Shown: one piece after another, positions 16,275 to 25,002 of the stretch | Layout: every line of letters starts with the position of its first letter | Numbering within the stretch: the first letter of the stretch is position 1 | Assembly: GCF_900167365.1 (NCBI RefSeq) | Contig: NZ_FUXL01000002.1 | Coordinates: 186,001 to 250,000, forward strand | Origin: Consotaella salsifontis | GTDB lineage: Bacteria; Pseudomonadota; Alphaproteobacteria; Rhizobiales; Rhizobiaceae | Reading direction: 5' to 3' | DNA: 64,000 bases | Position numbers and translations under genes: made by a program | The notes under the pieces: generated by a model | Seen by the model: the letters and a program-made list of their open reading frames with translations, nothing else | Told to the model about the DNA's origin: nothing | The model's database searches: none

Positions 16275-17402
16275 TCAGTCCTTGACGAGCGTCGTGCCGG
16301 ACACGGCTATGCCGAAGCCCGTCAGCCCGACATAGGCTCGCTCATGCGTCGCCAGCACGGAGATGGAGCGCACGCCGAGATCGAGCAGGATCTGCGCGCC
16401 GAGCCCAACCTCGCGCCAACGCTGCATGCGGGCGAGCGCGCTGCTGTGAACCTCGGCCTCGTCTCCCTGGGGCGCGACTTGCGGGGTATCCGGCAGTTCC
16501 TCGACCTGCGGCGTGCGCAGGAGCACGATGACGCCGAAGCCGCGATCGGCCATTGCCTTGGTCGCGATCTTGGCCCAGCTTTCCTCGCCCTGGGCCTGCG
16601 CCATCAACTCCAGCGCAGGCTGCTCGCGATGAATGCGGGTCGGAACGCCGTCGCGGTCGGAGACATCGCCGAAAACCATGGCGACGTGCTGCATGGCGTC
16701 GAAGGGCGTGCGATAGACGCGCACCCGCACCGGAACGCCCTCCACTGACGTCTCCTCCTCGCGGACGCACTCGACAAAGGTTTCCCGTCGGATGCGATAG
16801 GAAATGAGGTCCTCGATGGAGATGATCTTGAGGCCATGCTCCCGGGCGAAGGGCACGAGCTCGGGAAGGCGCATCAGCGTGCCGTCGTCCTTGACGACCT
16901 CCGCCAGCACTGCGATGGAGCCGACGCCCGCCAGCTGGGCGAGATCGACGCCGGCCTCCGTATGGCCCGAACGCGTGAGCACCCCGCCGGCCCGCGCGAT
17001 CAGCGGGAAGATGTGGCCCGGACGCAGAAAATCGCTGCCCTGACAGTTGTCATTGGCCAGAGCGCGCGCCGTGTTGTTTCGCTCCTCGGCCGAGATCCCG
17101 GTTGTCATGCCGACCTTGTAGTCCACCGAAACCGTGAAGGCGGTGCGCATGGGGTCGAGATTGTTGGCCACCATGGGTGGCAGGTTCAGCCGATCCGCGC
17201 GCTCGGCGGTCATCGGAACGCAGATGATGCCGCTGGTGTGGCGGATCATGAAACCCATTTTCTCAGGCGTCGAAGTGGCCGCCGCCATGATGAGATCGCC
17301 CTCATTCTCGCGGTCGGTATCGTCCACCACCACCACCAGCTCGCCGGCGGCGATCGCCGCAACGGCATCTTCGATCCTGTCGAGGTCCATCGGTTTTCCC
17401 AT
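16275..17402 (-). CDS. ribB: 3,4-dihydroxy-2-butanone 4-phosphate synthase with RibA-like tail
   Basis: The N-terminal domain (about 1-205) makes DHBP from ribulose 5-phosphate for riboflavin synthesis: VVVDDTDRENEGDL, MGFMIRHTSGIICVPM and GHTEAGVDLAQLAG carry the acid and histidine active-site residues. The C-terminal half (about 206-375) aligns in length with GTP cyclohydrolase II but lacks the zinc-binding cysteine cluster (GEC...DVFGS.RCDCG): where it should stand I read VRVYRTPFDAMQHVAMVFGDV. So only RibB activity is expected. The start at 17402 is one of three nearby ATGs (17444, 17402, 17390). No FMN riboswitch is visible upstream. Confidence 0.9.
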   Translation of the reverse strand: MGKPMDLDRIEDAVAAIAAGELVVVVDDTDRENEGDLIMAAATSTPEKMGFMIRHTSGIICVPMTAERADRLNLPPMVANNLDPMRTAFTVSVDYKVGMTTGISAEERNNTARALANDNCQGSDFLRPGHIFPLIARAGGVLTRSGHTEAGVDLAQLAGVGSIAVLAEVVKDDGTLMRLPELVPFAREHGLKIISIEDLISYRIRRETFVECVREEETSVEGVPVRVRVYRTPFDAMQHVAMVFGDVSDRDGVPTRIHREQPALELMAQAQGEESWAKIATKAMADRGFGVIVLLRTPQVEELPDTPQVAPQGDEAEVHSSALARMQRWREVGLGAQILLDLGVRSISVLATHERAYVGLTGFGIAVSGTTLVKD

Positions 17403-17536
17403 CGTCTCGTCGGCCGGCGCGGCACCCATTTCGTCAGCGCCCACATGCTCCGGCTCTAGGCGCTTTACCCCGGCTGATCAACGTCTGGCGGCGCCGGCGC
17501 GGTGAACGGAGCATTCAATGCCGGCAGCCCTCAGCC

Positions 17537-18001
17537 TCAGCCACGCCCGCGATAGGGCGGCACCCCCGGCTCTGGAACATAGGCGCCGGCGGGCGGGGCG
17601 CCGGTTTGCCAGAAAACGTCGATCGGGATGCCGCCGCGCGGATACCAGAAGCCGGCGATGCGAAGCCACAGCGGGGCCGTCGCGTCAACGATTCTGCGGG
17701 CGATCATCAGAGTGCAGTTCTCATGAAAAGCGCCGTGATTGCGGAAGCTGGTGAGAAACAGCTTCAGGGACTTCGATTCGACGAGACGGCTATCTGGAGC
17801 ATAGTCGATGACGATATGGGCGAAGTCGGGCTGCCCCGTTACCGGGCAGAGGGACGTGAACTCGGGACAGGTGAAGCGCACGATGGCGGCCGGTCCCTCG
17901 CCTCTCGAATACGGCACGGTTTCCAGCGTTGCCTCCTGCGGAGAGGCAGCGGGGTGGGCTGGCCGGCCGAGCTGGCTAAGAGCACCGAGGTTTTCGGACA
18001 T
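17537..18001 (-). CDS. queF: NADPH-dependent 7-cyano-7-deazaguanine reductase
   Basis: QueF reduces the nitrile of preQ0 to the amine preQ1, the last free-base step of queuosine tRNA modification. The 154-residue short (unimodular) form has [20 protein letters not shown] with the nucleophilic Cys in SLCPVTG, the conserved Asp/Glu of [18 protein letters not shown] (NADPH motif) and FHEN. Related tunnel-fold enzymes are longer and differ in these motifs. It lies between ribB and a divergent c-di-GMP gene; a preQ1 riboswitch is not apparent in the 245 bases upstream. Confidence 0.93.
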   Translation of the reverse strand: MSENLGALSQLGRPAHPAASPQEATLETVPYSRGEGPAAIVRFTCPEFTSLCPVTGQPDFAHIVIDYAPDSRLVESKSLKLFLTSFRNHGAFHENCTLMIARRIVDATAPLWLRIAGFWYPRGGIPIDVFWQTGAPPAGAYVPEPGVPPYRGRG

Positions 18002-18246
18002 CAGGGTCTCCTGAAACGATTCCGGTCGATCTAAGGCGACGGCGAGCGCAACTCAACCGGCAGAGGAAAGACGCTCGCATCCCATGAAGAGAACGGCGGC
18101 TTGTTCAGCCTGGAGAACCATTTCCACAAGTGCCGGAAGCAACGCCATAGACCGCTCGATCGGCGGAACAAATCGCGGCTGGGGAACGGAATAATTAACT
18201 GCCCCAGGTCTATACCCGCGGTTGCTTCCGCCGCCAAGCACGAGCG

Positions 18247-20067
18247 ATGATCAGTTCAATGATTCTTTCAAACGAAGAAAAAGAACGGCTCGAGACACTG
18301 GACCAGTATCTCTTGTCTGGAGCGTTCGACGAGCGCCAGTTCGATCACCTCGTCCAGCTGGCGGCGCGCATCTTCGCGATACCGAACTGCTACATCTCCA
18401 CCATCGGCGCGACGGCGCAGATTTGCCGGGCCCACACCGGGGAGTTCCACTTCGAGGAAATCGCCCGCCAGGATTCATTCTGCAACTGGACCATTATCGA
18501 CGAAAGCGACGACATTCTCGTGGTCGAGGACGCATGCGAGGATTCGCGCTTCGCCCAGAACATGCTGGTCAAGGGCTTTCCCTTCGTTCGATTTTACGCC
18601 GGTGCTGCCCTGATATCGCCCTCCGGCCACCGAATCGGCGCGCTCTGCCTCGTCGATGACAAGCCGCATCGGCTGAACGAGGAAGAACGCGCGACGCTGC
18701 GCTGCCTCGCCTCTTTCGTGATCGAACATATCGAATTGATGCGCCTTGGCCATGCCGCGCGGATCGACACCCTGACACAGTTGGCCAACCGGACCATGCT
18801 CCTGTCAGCCATACGCAAGAGCTTTGACGACAAGGTTCGCGCCACCGCAATGATCATCGATCTCGACGGTTTCAAGGAGATCAACGACACCCTCGGGCAC
18901 AACGCCGGGGACTTCGTTCTCCAGGCAGTCGGCAAGAGACTGCGGGCGTTCGATGGGCAGGATCGCGTCATTGCACGCCTTGGCGGCGACGAGTTCGTGC
19001 TCTTTATTGCAAACTCCGCGGACCCTTTGGCATCCAAGAGGTTGGCGGGGGATCTCATTGCGGCGATCCAGGAGCCGATCGACGTCGACGGCCAGATCGT
19101 CCACATCTGCGCCAGCGTCGGCATCGCCTCTACCGCGACTTTAGACAGCGACGAGATGCAGGTTCTCGGCAATGCCGATCTTGCGCTCTACCAGGCAAAG
19201 GCGACAGGGCGCGGTTGCGCGCGGATTTTCACGGCAGACCTGCGGCATCGGGCGTTGGAGCGCGGCAACATCAACCTGGAACTGCAGGAGGCCTGGGAAA
19301 CCCGAAGCTTCGAGCTTTACTATCAGCCACAGGTGTCCTTGCGCGATGGCAGCTGGGTGGGCGCCGAAGCGCTCATTCGCTGGAACTATCCCCATCGCGG
19401 CGTCGTGCTGCCGAGTGCGTTTCTTCCGGTGCTGGAGGCCAGCCACCTCGCCGCTCCGGTCGGCGAATGGATCATCCGCGCGGCCTGTCGGCAGGCGGCG
19501 AGCTGGCAGGAATTGGCTTCGGGGCGCTTCCGAATGGGCGTCAACCTTTTCGGCGCGCAGTTTCGCAATCGCGACCTCGCCGCGATCGTCGCGAAGGCGC
19601 TGGACGACCACGGCCTGCCCAGCCCGGCGCTGGAGCTGGAAATCACGGAGAACATCATCCTGCGCCGTGAACAGAGCACCATGGAGCAGCTGGAGGATTT
19701 GAGGGCGATGGGCGTCGGAATCGCCTTCGACGATTTCGGCACCGGCTACGCCTCGCTGGCCATGCTCAAGGACTATCCGGTCAGTCGCCTGAAGATCGAT
19801 CGCTCGTTCATCCGCACCATCACTTCCAACCGTAAGGATCAGGTGATCGTCGAGGCCATCACATCACTCGCCAAGGGCATCGGGCTCGAAGTGATCGCCG
19901 AAGGCATCGAGCACGCCGAGCAGGCGGAGATCATGCGCGGCTATCATTGCCATGAAGCTCAAGGCTACTTCTTCGGCCGGCCGATGAAGGCGGCTGATTT
20001 CGAGCGGCAGTGGCAGCAAAGCCGTGAGCGCGCAAGCCTTCCGATCCTGGTGGGCCGAGCGGGCTGA
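18247..20067 (+). CDS. GAF-GGDEF-EAL cyclic-di-GMP protein
   Basis: This 606-residue soluble sensor handles the second messenger c-di-GMP. An N-terminal GAF-like domain (about 25-165, with CNWTIIDESDDILVVEDA and FYAGAALISPSGHRIGALCLVDD) is followed by a diguanylate cyclase domain with intact GGDEF (residues 246-250, RLGGDEFVLF) and a phosphodiesterase domain with EAL (374-376), the metal-binding ITENI, DDFGTGYASL and EGIEHAEQAE. Both catalytic sites look intact, so it could make or break c-di-GMP depending on the GAF signal. No membrane segment is seen. Met5 is an alternative start. Confidence 0.94.
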   Translation: MISSMILSNEEKERLETLDQYLLSGAFDERQFDHLVQLAARIFAIPNCYISTIGATAQICRAHTGEFHFEEIARQDSFCNWTIIDESDDILVVEDACEDSRFAQNMLVKGFPFVRFYAGAALISPSGHRIGALCLVDDKPHRLNEEERATLRCLASFVIEHIELMRLGHAARIDTLTQLANRTMLLSAIRKSFDDKVRATAMIIDLDGFKEINDTLGHNAGDFVLQAVGKRLRAFDGQDRVIARLGGDEFVLFIANSADPLASKRLAGDLIAAIQEPIDVDGQIVHICASVGIASTATLDSDEMQVLGNADLALYQAKATGRGCARIFTADLRHRALERGNINLELQEAWETRSFELYYQPQVSLRDGSWVGAEALIRWNYPHRGVVLPSAFLPVLEASHLAAPVGEWIIRAACRQAASWQELASGRFRMGVNLFGAQFRNRDLAAIVAKALDDHGLPSPALELEITENIILRREQSTMEQLEDLRAMGVGIAFDDFGTGYASLAMLKDYPVSRLKIDRSFIRTITSNRKDQVIVEAITSLAKGIGLEVIAEGIEHAEQAEIMRGYHCHEAQGYFFGRPMKAADFERQWQQSRERASLPILVGRAG

Positions 20068-20098
20068 CCGATCCGGCTCCTGGCAGAATTTCCAAGGA

Positions 20099-20632
20099 TC
20101 AAACTGGTTTTACAGCCCATCCGCGCTCGGCAAGCCGCAACAGCGCCTCCTCGGCGACCGCCTCCGGCGCCTTGTCCACGGTGACGAAGATGCCCGGCTC
20201 GTCTGCTTGCAGCGGCTCCAGATCGCCGAACTGCGAGGCCAGGAGCGAAGGCGGCATGTAATGGCCGGCCCGGCGCGCCACGCGCTCACCCACCAGCAGC
20301 TGATCGGCCGCCAAGAACAGGAAGCAGAGATCGACGTCGGCCTGTCGCAGGATGTCGCGATAACGCCGCTTCAGCGCGGAACAGGTGACGACAACGCTGG
20401 CGCCGCCGCGTGCCTGCTCATCGATCCAGTCGCGGATCGCGGCAAGCCACGGCTCCCGATCAGCATCCTGGAGCGGGATGCCGGCGGACATCTTGGCGAT
20501 GTTCTCCAGGGGATGGAAGTCGTCGCCCTCCGCATAAGGCCATCCGAGACGCGCCGCCAGAACCATGGCCGTCGTCGTCTTTCCGACGCCGGAGGGCCCC
20601 ATCACTACGATCGCCTTTGCCCGTCCGCCCAT
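20099..20632 (-). CDS. gntK: Gluconokinase
   Basis: This enzyme phosphorylates gluconate to 6-phosphogluconate for the Entner-Doudoroff or pentose phosphate routes. The 177-residue P-loop kinase has Walker A GPSGVGKTT (about residues 12-20), the sugar-binding EGDDFHPLENIAKMSAGIPLQDADREPWL, the lid region VVTCSALKRRYRDILR and FLAADQLLVGERVARRAGHYMPPSLLASQFGDLEPL, all characteristic of GntK. The start at 20632 removes an unlike 17-residue extension. It is divergent from a FadR-type regulator and a TRAP operon, and that context points to gluconate uptake. Confidence 0.92.
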   Translation of the reverse strand: MGGRAKAIVVMGPSGVGKTTTAMVLAARLGWPYAEGDDFHPLENIAKMSAGIPLQDADREPWLAAIRDWIDEQARGGASVVVTCSALKRRYRDILRQADVDLCFLFLAADQLLVGERVARRAGHYMPPSLLASQFGDLEPLQADEPGIFVTVDKAPEAVAEEALLRLAERGWAVKPV

Positions 20633-20841
20633 TTCACATCCGTTCGTTTCCGTCCGGCCCTCTTCAGCGCTCACTGCCGACACGGCCGAACGCGGCGAAG
20701 AACCTCCGAAGGCGCCATCCTGTCAAGCTTCTGGCGGCGCGGGAGAGATCGAACCGCCCAGGCTCGCCGATGCCCCAATTCTTGTCCGATCCGGAAGCAC
20801 CCCATATCGAACATTGTTGCGCTTCATGTCTGACATGGTTA

Positions 20842-20851
20842 TGGTACACCA
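20842..20851. promoter_or_regulatory. Candidate GntR/FadR-type operator
   Basis: TGGTACACCA lies 24 bases before the start of the FadR-type regulator, in the divergent gap with gntK. The TGGT...ACCA arms resemble FadR-subfamily sites, though spacing here is 2 rather than the common 3 bases. Suggestive of autoregulation only. Confidence 0.3.
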
Positions 20852-20874
20852 ACGGACTTGGGAGGCAAGCCGGA

Positions 20875-21744
20875 ATGGTGGCGAACGGGAGCTCAGCTCA
20901 GGGATCACGAGGAGAGCGTGTGGCGACTTCGCTCGCCCATGATCTTCTGTCGGGCATCTACCGCGCCGGCGACGTTCTTCCCAAGGAAATGGAGTTGACC
21001 GCGCAGTTCGGCGTCAGCCGGGCATCCGTGCGCAGCGGCCTTCAGCTTTTGAATTCCTGCGGCATGGTCCGGCGCTATTCCGGCCAGGGAACCATCGTCC
21101 AGGAGTTCCGTGACTGGAACATCCTCGACCCAGTCTTCACCGGCTGGCTCGCCGAGCATGAAGCGCCCCACCCCGAGCTGCTGCGGGACTTCTTCGCCTT
21201 CCGCTACGGTGCGGAGCCGCTGATCGCGGCGATTGCGGCGATCAATGCCGGCGCGCGGGACCTTTTGGCCATGGAGGAGGCCTTCGAGGGCATGGTGCGC
21301 TCCGTCGATGCCGAACCTTCATGGGATCGTCGCGCCTTCAGCGAATTCGACGTCGATTTTCACGCGGCAATCTATCGCGGCACGCGCAACGCCATCTGGG
21401 CCCAGCTCGCCCATATTCTGCGCCCGGCCATCCGCCTCGTCGTCACCAAGAGCAACCAGACGGCGGATCTTCTGCAAGACAGCCTCGGCCGCCACAGACG
21501 GCTGATGGAGGCCATTCGCCTGAGAGACGCAAAGGGCGCTTTCGAGGCCGCGATCCGGGTGATGGATCGCACTGCACAGGACCTGAGAATCGAGACGCGC
21601 TCGGAAGGACTGACCGATGCCGCCGATCCGTTCCTCATCCTGACCCGTCGCCTTGCCGTGATGAACACGGTCGCGGCGGCCAACCGTTCCGATCAAGAAA
21701 CGGAAACAACTCTAAGCATTCCAACGGAGGACTCAACACCATGA
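20875..21744 (+). CDS. GntR family regulator, FadR subfamily
   Basis: This 289-residue regulator has an N-terminal winged helix (about 12-75: LAHDLLSGIYRAGDVLPKEMELTAQFGVSRASVRSGLQLLNSCGMVRRYSGQGTIV) and a C-terminal all-helical FCD ligand domain (about 95-245), whose metal-site residues are expected in EFDVDFHAAIYRGTRN and LGRHRRLMEAIRLRD. FCD domains bind carboxylates, fitting a sugar-acid signal. The start at 20875 has GGGAGG upstream; longer frames run through gntK antisense. Its stop overlaps the start of dctP (ATGA), so regulator and transporter are one transcript and probably autoregulated. Confidence 0.9.
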   Translation: MVANGSSAQGSRGERVATSLAHDLLSGIYRAGDVLPKEMELTAQFGVSRASVRSGLQLLNSCGMVRRYSGQGTIVQEFRDWNILDPVFTGWLAEHEAPHPELLRDFFAFRYGAEPLIAAIAAINAGARDLLAMEEAFEGMVRSVDAEPSWDRRAFSEFDVDFHAAIYRGTRNAIWAQLAHILRPAIRLVVTKSNQTADLLQDSLGRHRRLMEAIRLRDAKGAFEAAIRVMDRTAQDLRIETRSEGLTDAADPFLILTRRLAVMNTVAAANRSDQETETTLSIPTEDSTP

Positions 21745-22790
21745 CCGGTTCCAAAACCAACAGAATTCTGGCCGGCGTCTGCGCCGTGGCGATGGGAGCT
21801 CTTGCCACCACCGCCCTGACGGCAGGAAGCGCGCTCGCCGCCGCCGAATACAGCTGGACGTTCCAGACCTCGGAGACCAATGGCGAGCCGCAGTTCGAGA
21901 TCAAGAAGGAGTGGGCCCAGAACGTCAAGACGATGAGCGGCGGGCGGATCGAGATCGAGATCCTGCCGGTCAACGCCGTTGTTCCGGCAAACCAGACCCT
22001 CGACGCTGTGGCTGCCGGCATTCTCCAGGGCCACCTAACCGATCCCAGCTACTTCTCGGGCAAGGACCCGGCCTTCGGCATGATCGGCAACCTCGTCGGC
22101 GCCTGGGGCGATCCGCTCGAGTTCCTGGAGTACATGAAGTACAACGGCGGGGACGAGATCTATAACGAGCTCGTCGAGCCCTACGGGCTGCACCTGATTG
22201 GTTCGGCCGCCACCGGCCTCGAGTCTCTGCCCTCGTCCAAGCCGATCCGCTCCGTCGACGACCTCAAGGGCCTGAAGCTGCGCGCCCCCGAGGGCATGGT
22301 CTACGACATCTTCTCCAAGGCCGGGGCAACGCCAGTGAATCTGCCCGGTTCGGAGGTCTACACCTCGCTCGAGAAGGGCGTGATCGACGCGGCCGACTAT
22401 ACCGTCTTCGCCACCAACCAGGCCCAGGGCCTGCACAGCTTCGCCAAATATCCGGCCTATCCGGGCTTCCACTCCCTGCCGATGGTGTCTGTCTCCATCA
22501 ACAAGCAGATCTGGGACGGGCTGCCGGATGATCTGAAGAAGATCCTCGAGGTCTCGGTCGACTCCATGGCCTACGAGATGGTCGCCAAGCTGAAGCAGCG
22601 CGACATCAAGGCGGTCGCGGAAGCCCGCAAGGACCCGAACATCGAGATCATCGATCTGCCGGCCGAGGAGCGGGCCAAGTTCCGCAACATCGCCCGCCAG
22701 GAATGGGAAGTCTGGGCAAAGAAGAACGCCATCACGCAGAAGTACTATGATTCCGTGACGGCGTACCTCAAGGAAAACGGCATGATGTAA
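21741..22790 (+). CDS. TRAP transporter substrate-binding protein (DctP family)
   Basis: This 349-residue periplasmic binding protein has a signal peptide (to about residue 36, ALTAGSALAAAE). The mature part has DctP-family features: WTFQTSETNGEPQFEIKKEWAQNVKTMSGGRIEIEILP, the ligand-arginine region LKGLKLRAPEGMVYDIF, and GVIDAADYTVFATNQAQGL. It delivers an organic acid to the membrane subunits encoded downstream. The C-terminal half and length are normal. With the neighbouring gluconokinase, gluconate or another aldonic/uronic acid is the likely ligand (inference). Confidence 0.92.
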   Translation: MTGSKTNRILAGVCAVAMGALATTALTAGSALAAAEYSWTFQTSETNGEPQFEIKKEWAQNVKTMSGGRIEIEILPVNAVVPANQTLDAVAAGILQGHLTDPSYFSGKDPAFGMIGNLVGAWGDPLEFLEYMKYNGGDEIYNELVEPYGLHLIGSAATGLESLPSSKPIRSVDDLKGLKLRAPEGMVYDIFSKAGATPVNLPGSEVYTSLEKGVIDAADYTVFATNQAQGLHSFAKYPAYPGFHSLPMVSVSINKQIWDGLPDDLKKILEVSVDSMAYEMVAKLKQRDIKAVAEARKDPNIEIIDLPAEERAKFRNIARQEWEVWAKKNAITQKYYDSVTAYLKENGMM

Positions 22791-22799
22791 GGCGGTCCG

Positions 22800-22824
22800 G
22801 CGGCGGGGTATTGCATCCCGCCGC
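22800..22824 (+). promoter_or_regulatory. Intercistronic hairpin after dctP-like gene
   Basis: GCGGCGGGGT/ATCCCGCCGC gives a 10-pair stem (one G-U) around a 5-base loop, starting 10 bases after the binding-protein stop and with no T-run. Such structures commonly protect the upstream mRNA so that the binding protein is made in excess. Confidence 0.6.
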
Positions 22825-22970
22825 TTCCGTCTCCGGCATCATGACGGACGCAGCGCCCAACGTCGCGCCGTTCACGCCCTCACGGCGCAACGCCTCCCCA
22901 GCGCGCCGGCGCGCCCGATGCACGACCGGCGGCAGCGTCCCATCCCGGCGAGGTCAGCGAAAGTGCTCCC

Positions 22971-23579
22971 ATGACCAATGAACCTTCCCTTCCCGATGCG
23001 GTCGAACCGTTGAAGGACGAGCCAAACTCCGGCGATCCGTCCGAGGACGGCCCGATCACGGGCCTCGACCGCCTCATCGGCCTTGCCAGCCGAGCCATCG
23101 CTTGGCTGGTGTTTATCGCGACGGCCATTTCCGTCTACGAGGTGTTCATGCGCTATGCGCTGAACTCGCCAACCTCGTGGGTGCACGAGACGACCGTCTT
23201 CCTCATCTCCGTCATCTTCGCGCTCGGCGGCCCTATCGCGCTTGCCCGCAACAAGCACATCCGGGTCCGCATCCTCTATGATCTGGCGGGGCCGCGCATG
23301 CGCTGGGTGCTCGACATCGTCAACGGCGTGCTGACGCTGGTCTTCACCTTCGGCATGACCTACGCGGCCTGGCTGATGTTCTTCACCGCCTCGCACAATC
23401 CGCTGGGCGAATGGCAGCTGGAACGGTCCGGCACCTCCTGGAATCCACCGTTCCCAGCCATCACCAAGGGCGTCATCCTTCTCGCCGTGGCGATCATGCT
23501 GGTTCAGGCGTTGATGCATCTGTTCCACACGCTGACCCACTGGCCGCGCCAGACGCCGGCTCAGCAAGGAGGGCGCTGA
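22971..23579 (+). CDS. TRAP transporter small permease (DctQ family)
   Basis: This 202-residue protein has four membrane segments (AIAWLVFIATAISVYEVFMRY; TVFLISVIFALGGPIALAR; VLDIVNGVLTLVFTFGMTYAAWLM; GVILLAVAIMLVQALMHLF). The conserved SWVHETTVFLIS and NKHIRVRILYDL belong to DctQ. An unusual hydrophilic N-terminal extension of about 40 residues (DEPNSGDPSEDGPITG) precedes TM1. It acts with the large subunit encoded 2 bases downstream as a Na+- or H+-coupled importer. Confidence 0.9.
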   Translation: MTNEPSLPDAVEPLKDEPNSGDPSEDGPITGLDRLIGLASRAIAWLVFIATAISVYEVFMRYALNSPTSWVHETTVFLISVIFALGGPIALARNKHIRVRILYDLAGPRMRWVLDIVNGVLTLVFTFGMTYAAWLMFFTASHNPLGEWQLERSGTSWNPPFPAITKGVILLAVAIMLVQALMHLFHTLTHWPRQTPAQQGGR

Positions 23580-23580
23580 C

Positions 23581-24909
23581 ATGGGCGGCCTTGGCCTCAA
23601 CGCGATGGGTATCGAATACGGTACCTATCTCCTCATCGGCGGAATCTTCGGCCTGCTCCTGACGGGCCTGCCTCTCGCCTTCGTCACGGGTCTCGTCGCC
23701 CTCATCTTCACTTTCGGCTGGTTCGGGCCGAATGCTCTGCCGCTCATCACCAGCCGCGTCTACGGCTTCATCACCGAGTATTCGCTGGTCGCGGTGCCGA
23801 TGTTCGTCTTCATGGCCTCGCTCCTCGACCGATCGGGGATCGCGAAGGACCTCTTCAACTCGATGCGAATATTGGCGGGGCGGCTTCCCGGCGGCGTTGC
23901 GGTGCAAACCCTCGTCGTGGCGTTCCTGCTGGCGGCAATGTCGGGCATCATCGGCGGCGAGATCGTTCTTCTCGGCCTGCTCGCCCTGCCCCAGATGCTG
24001 CGCCTCGGCTACGATCGGTCGATCGCCATCGGCGTGGTGTGCGCCGGCGGATCATTGGGCACGATGATCCCGCCCTCGATCGTCTTGATCATCTACGGCC
24101 TCATCGCGAGCGTCTCGATCGCGGACACCTTCGCGGCGGCGGTGACGCCGGGCACGATCCTGATGCTGTCCTACGTCGCCTATGTGCTGTTCCGCTGCCT
24201 GCGCAATCCGGAGCTCGGCCCCCCGTTACCGGAGCGCGACCGCCTGCCGGCCAAGGAACGCCTCGTCGTCATCGCCACGGGCCTGTTCTGGCCGGTCATC
24301 ATCATCGGCATCGTTCTCGGCACCATCTATGGCGGCATCGCTTCGGTGACGGAAGCGGCGGCGATGGGCGTCGTCGGCGTGCTGCTCGCCATCGTCGTGC
24401 GCGGCGAATTCTCGCCGAAGCTGCTTCAGCAAAGCGTTCAGCACACCATCGACACCTGCGGTATGATCATCTGGATCGGCGTGGGCGCCGCCATTCTCGT
24501 CGGCGTCTACAACCTGATGGGTGGCAATCGCTTCGTCTCGGCGACGATCCTCGGCCTCGACGCGGCCCCCTGGGTCATAATCGTCGTGATGATGGTCATT
24601 CTCGGCGTTCTCGGCCTCTTCCTGGACTGGATCGGCATTGCGATGCTCGCTCTGCCGATCTTCGTGCCGATCATCGTCCAACTCGGCTACGACCCGGTGT
24701 GGTTCGGCGTCCTCTTCGCCATCAACATGCAGGTGTCGTTCCTGAGTCCGCCCTTCGGTCCGGCGGCATTCTACCTGAAGGGCGTCGCGCCGAAGGAGAT
24801 ATCGCTCCAGAACATCTTCATGGCGCTCATTCCCTTCATCTGCATCCAGGTCGCGGTTCTGGCGCTGATCATCGCCTTCCCCGAAGTCTCGATGTGGATC
24901 TTGCGCTGA
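23581..24909 (+). CDS. TRAP transporter large permease (DctM family)
   Basis: This 442-residue transport channel subunit has about 12 membrane segments. The DctM hallmarks are intact: LLLTGLPLAFVTGLVALIF near the N-terminus, LVAVPMFVFMASLLDRSGIA, the GGSLGTMIPPSIVLIIYG re-entrant hairpin, and NMQVSFLSPPFGPAAFYLKGVAPKEI in the second repeat. It is separate from DctQ (not fused). It follows dctQ by one base and closes the operon at a strong terminator. Confidence 0.93.
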   Translation: MGGLGLNAMGIEYGTYLLIGGIFGLLLTGLPLAFVTGLVALIFTFGWFGPNALPLITSRVYGFITEYSLVAVPMFVFMASLLDRSGIAKDLFNSMRILAGRLPGGVAVQTLVVAFLLAAMSGIIGGEIVLLGLLALPQMLRLGYDRSIAIGVVCAGGSLGTMIPPSIVLIIYGLIASVSIADTFAAAVTPGTILMLSYVAYVLFRCLRNPELGPPLPERDRLPAKERLVVIATGLFWPVIIIGIVLGTIYGGIASVTEAAAMGVVGVLLAIVVRGEFSPKLLQQSVQHTIDTCGMIIWIGVGAAILVGVYNLMGGNRFVSATILGLDAAPWVIIVVMMVILGVLGLFLDWIGIAMLALPIFVPIIVQLGYDPVWFGVLFAINMQVSFLSPPFGPAAFYLKGVAPKEISLQNIFMALIPFICIQVAVLALIIAFPEVSMWILR

Positions 24910-24931
24910 GCCTCGCTCTTCGTGGAGCACG

Positions 24932-24969
24932 CAAAAGAACCGGCGAGAGCAATCTCGCCGGTTCTTTTG
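24932..24969. terminator. Bidirectional Rho-independent terminator
   Basis: A 17-base perfect inverted repeat (24932-24948 and 24953-24969) has a GCAA tetraloop and AAAA/TTTT at its ends, so it gives a U-tail in both directions. It sits between the convergent TRAP operon and the beta-glucosidase operon and should end both. Confidence 0.95.
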
Positions 24970-25002
24970 TTTCCGATCCGCCGTGGTCGAACGTGGCAGT
25001 CT

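Noticed and set aside
17403-17536. FMN riboswitch upstream of ribB
   Set aside because: Too short, and none of the conserved RFN-element stretches is visible.
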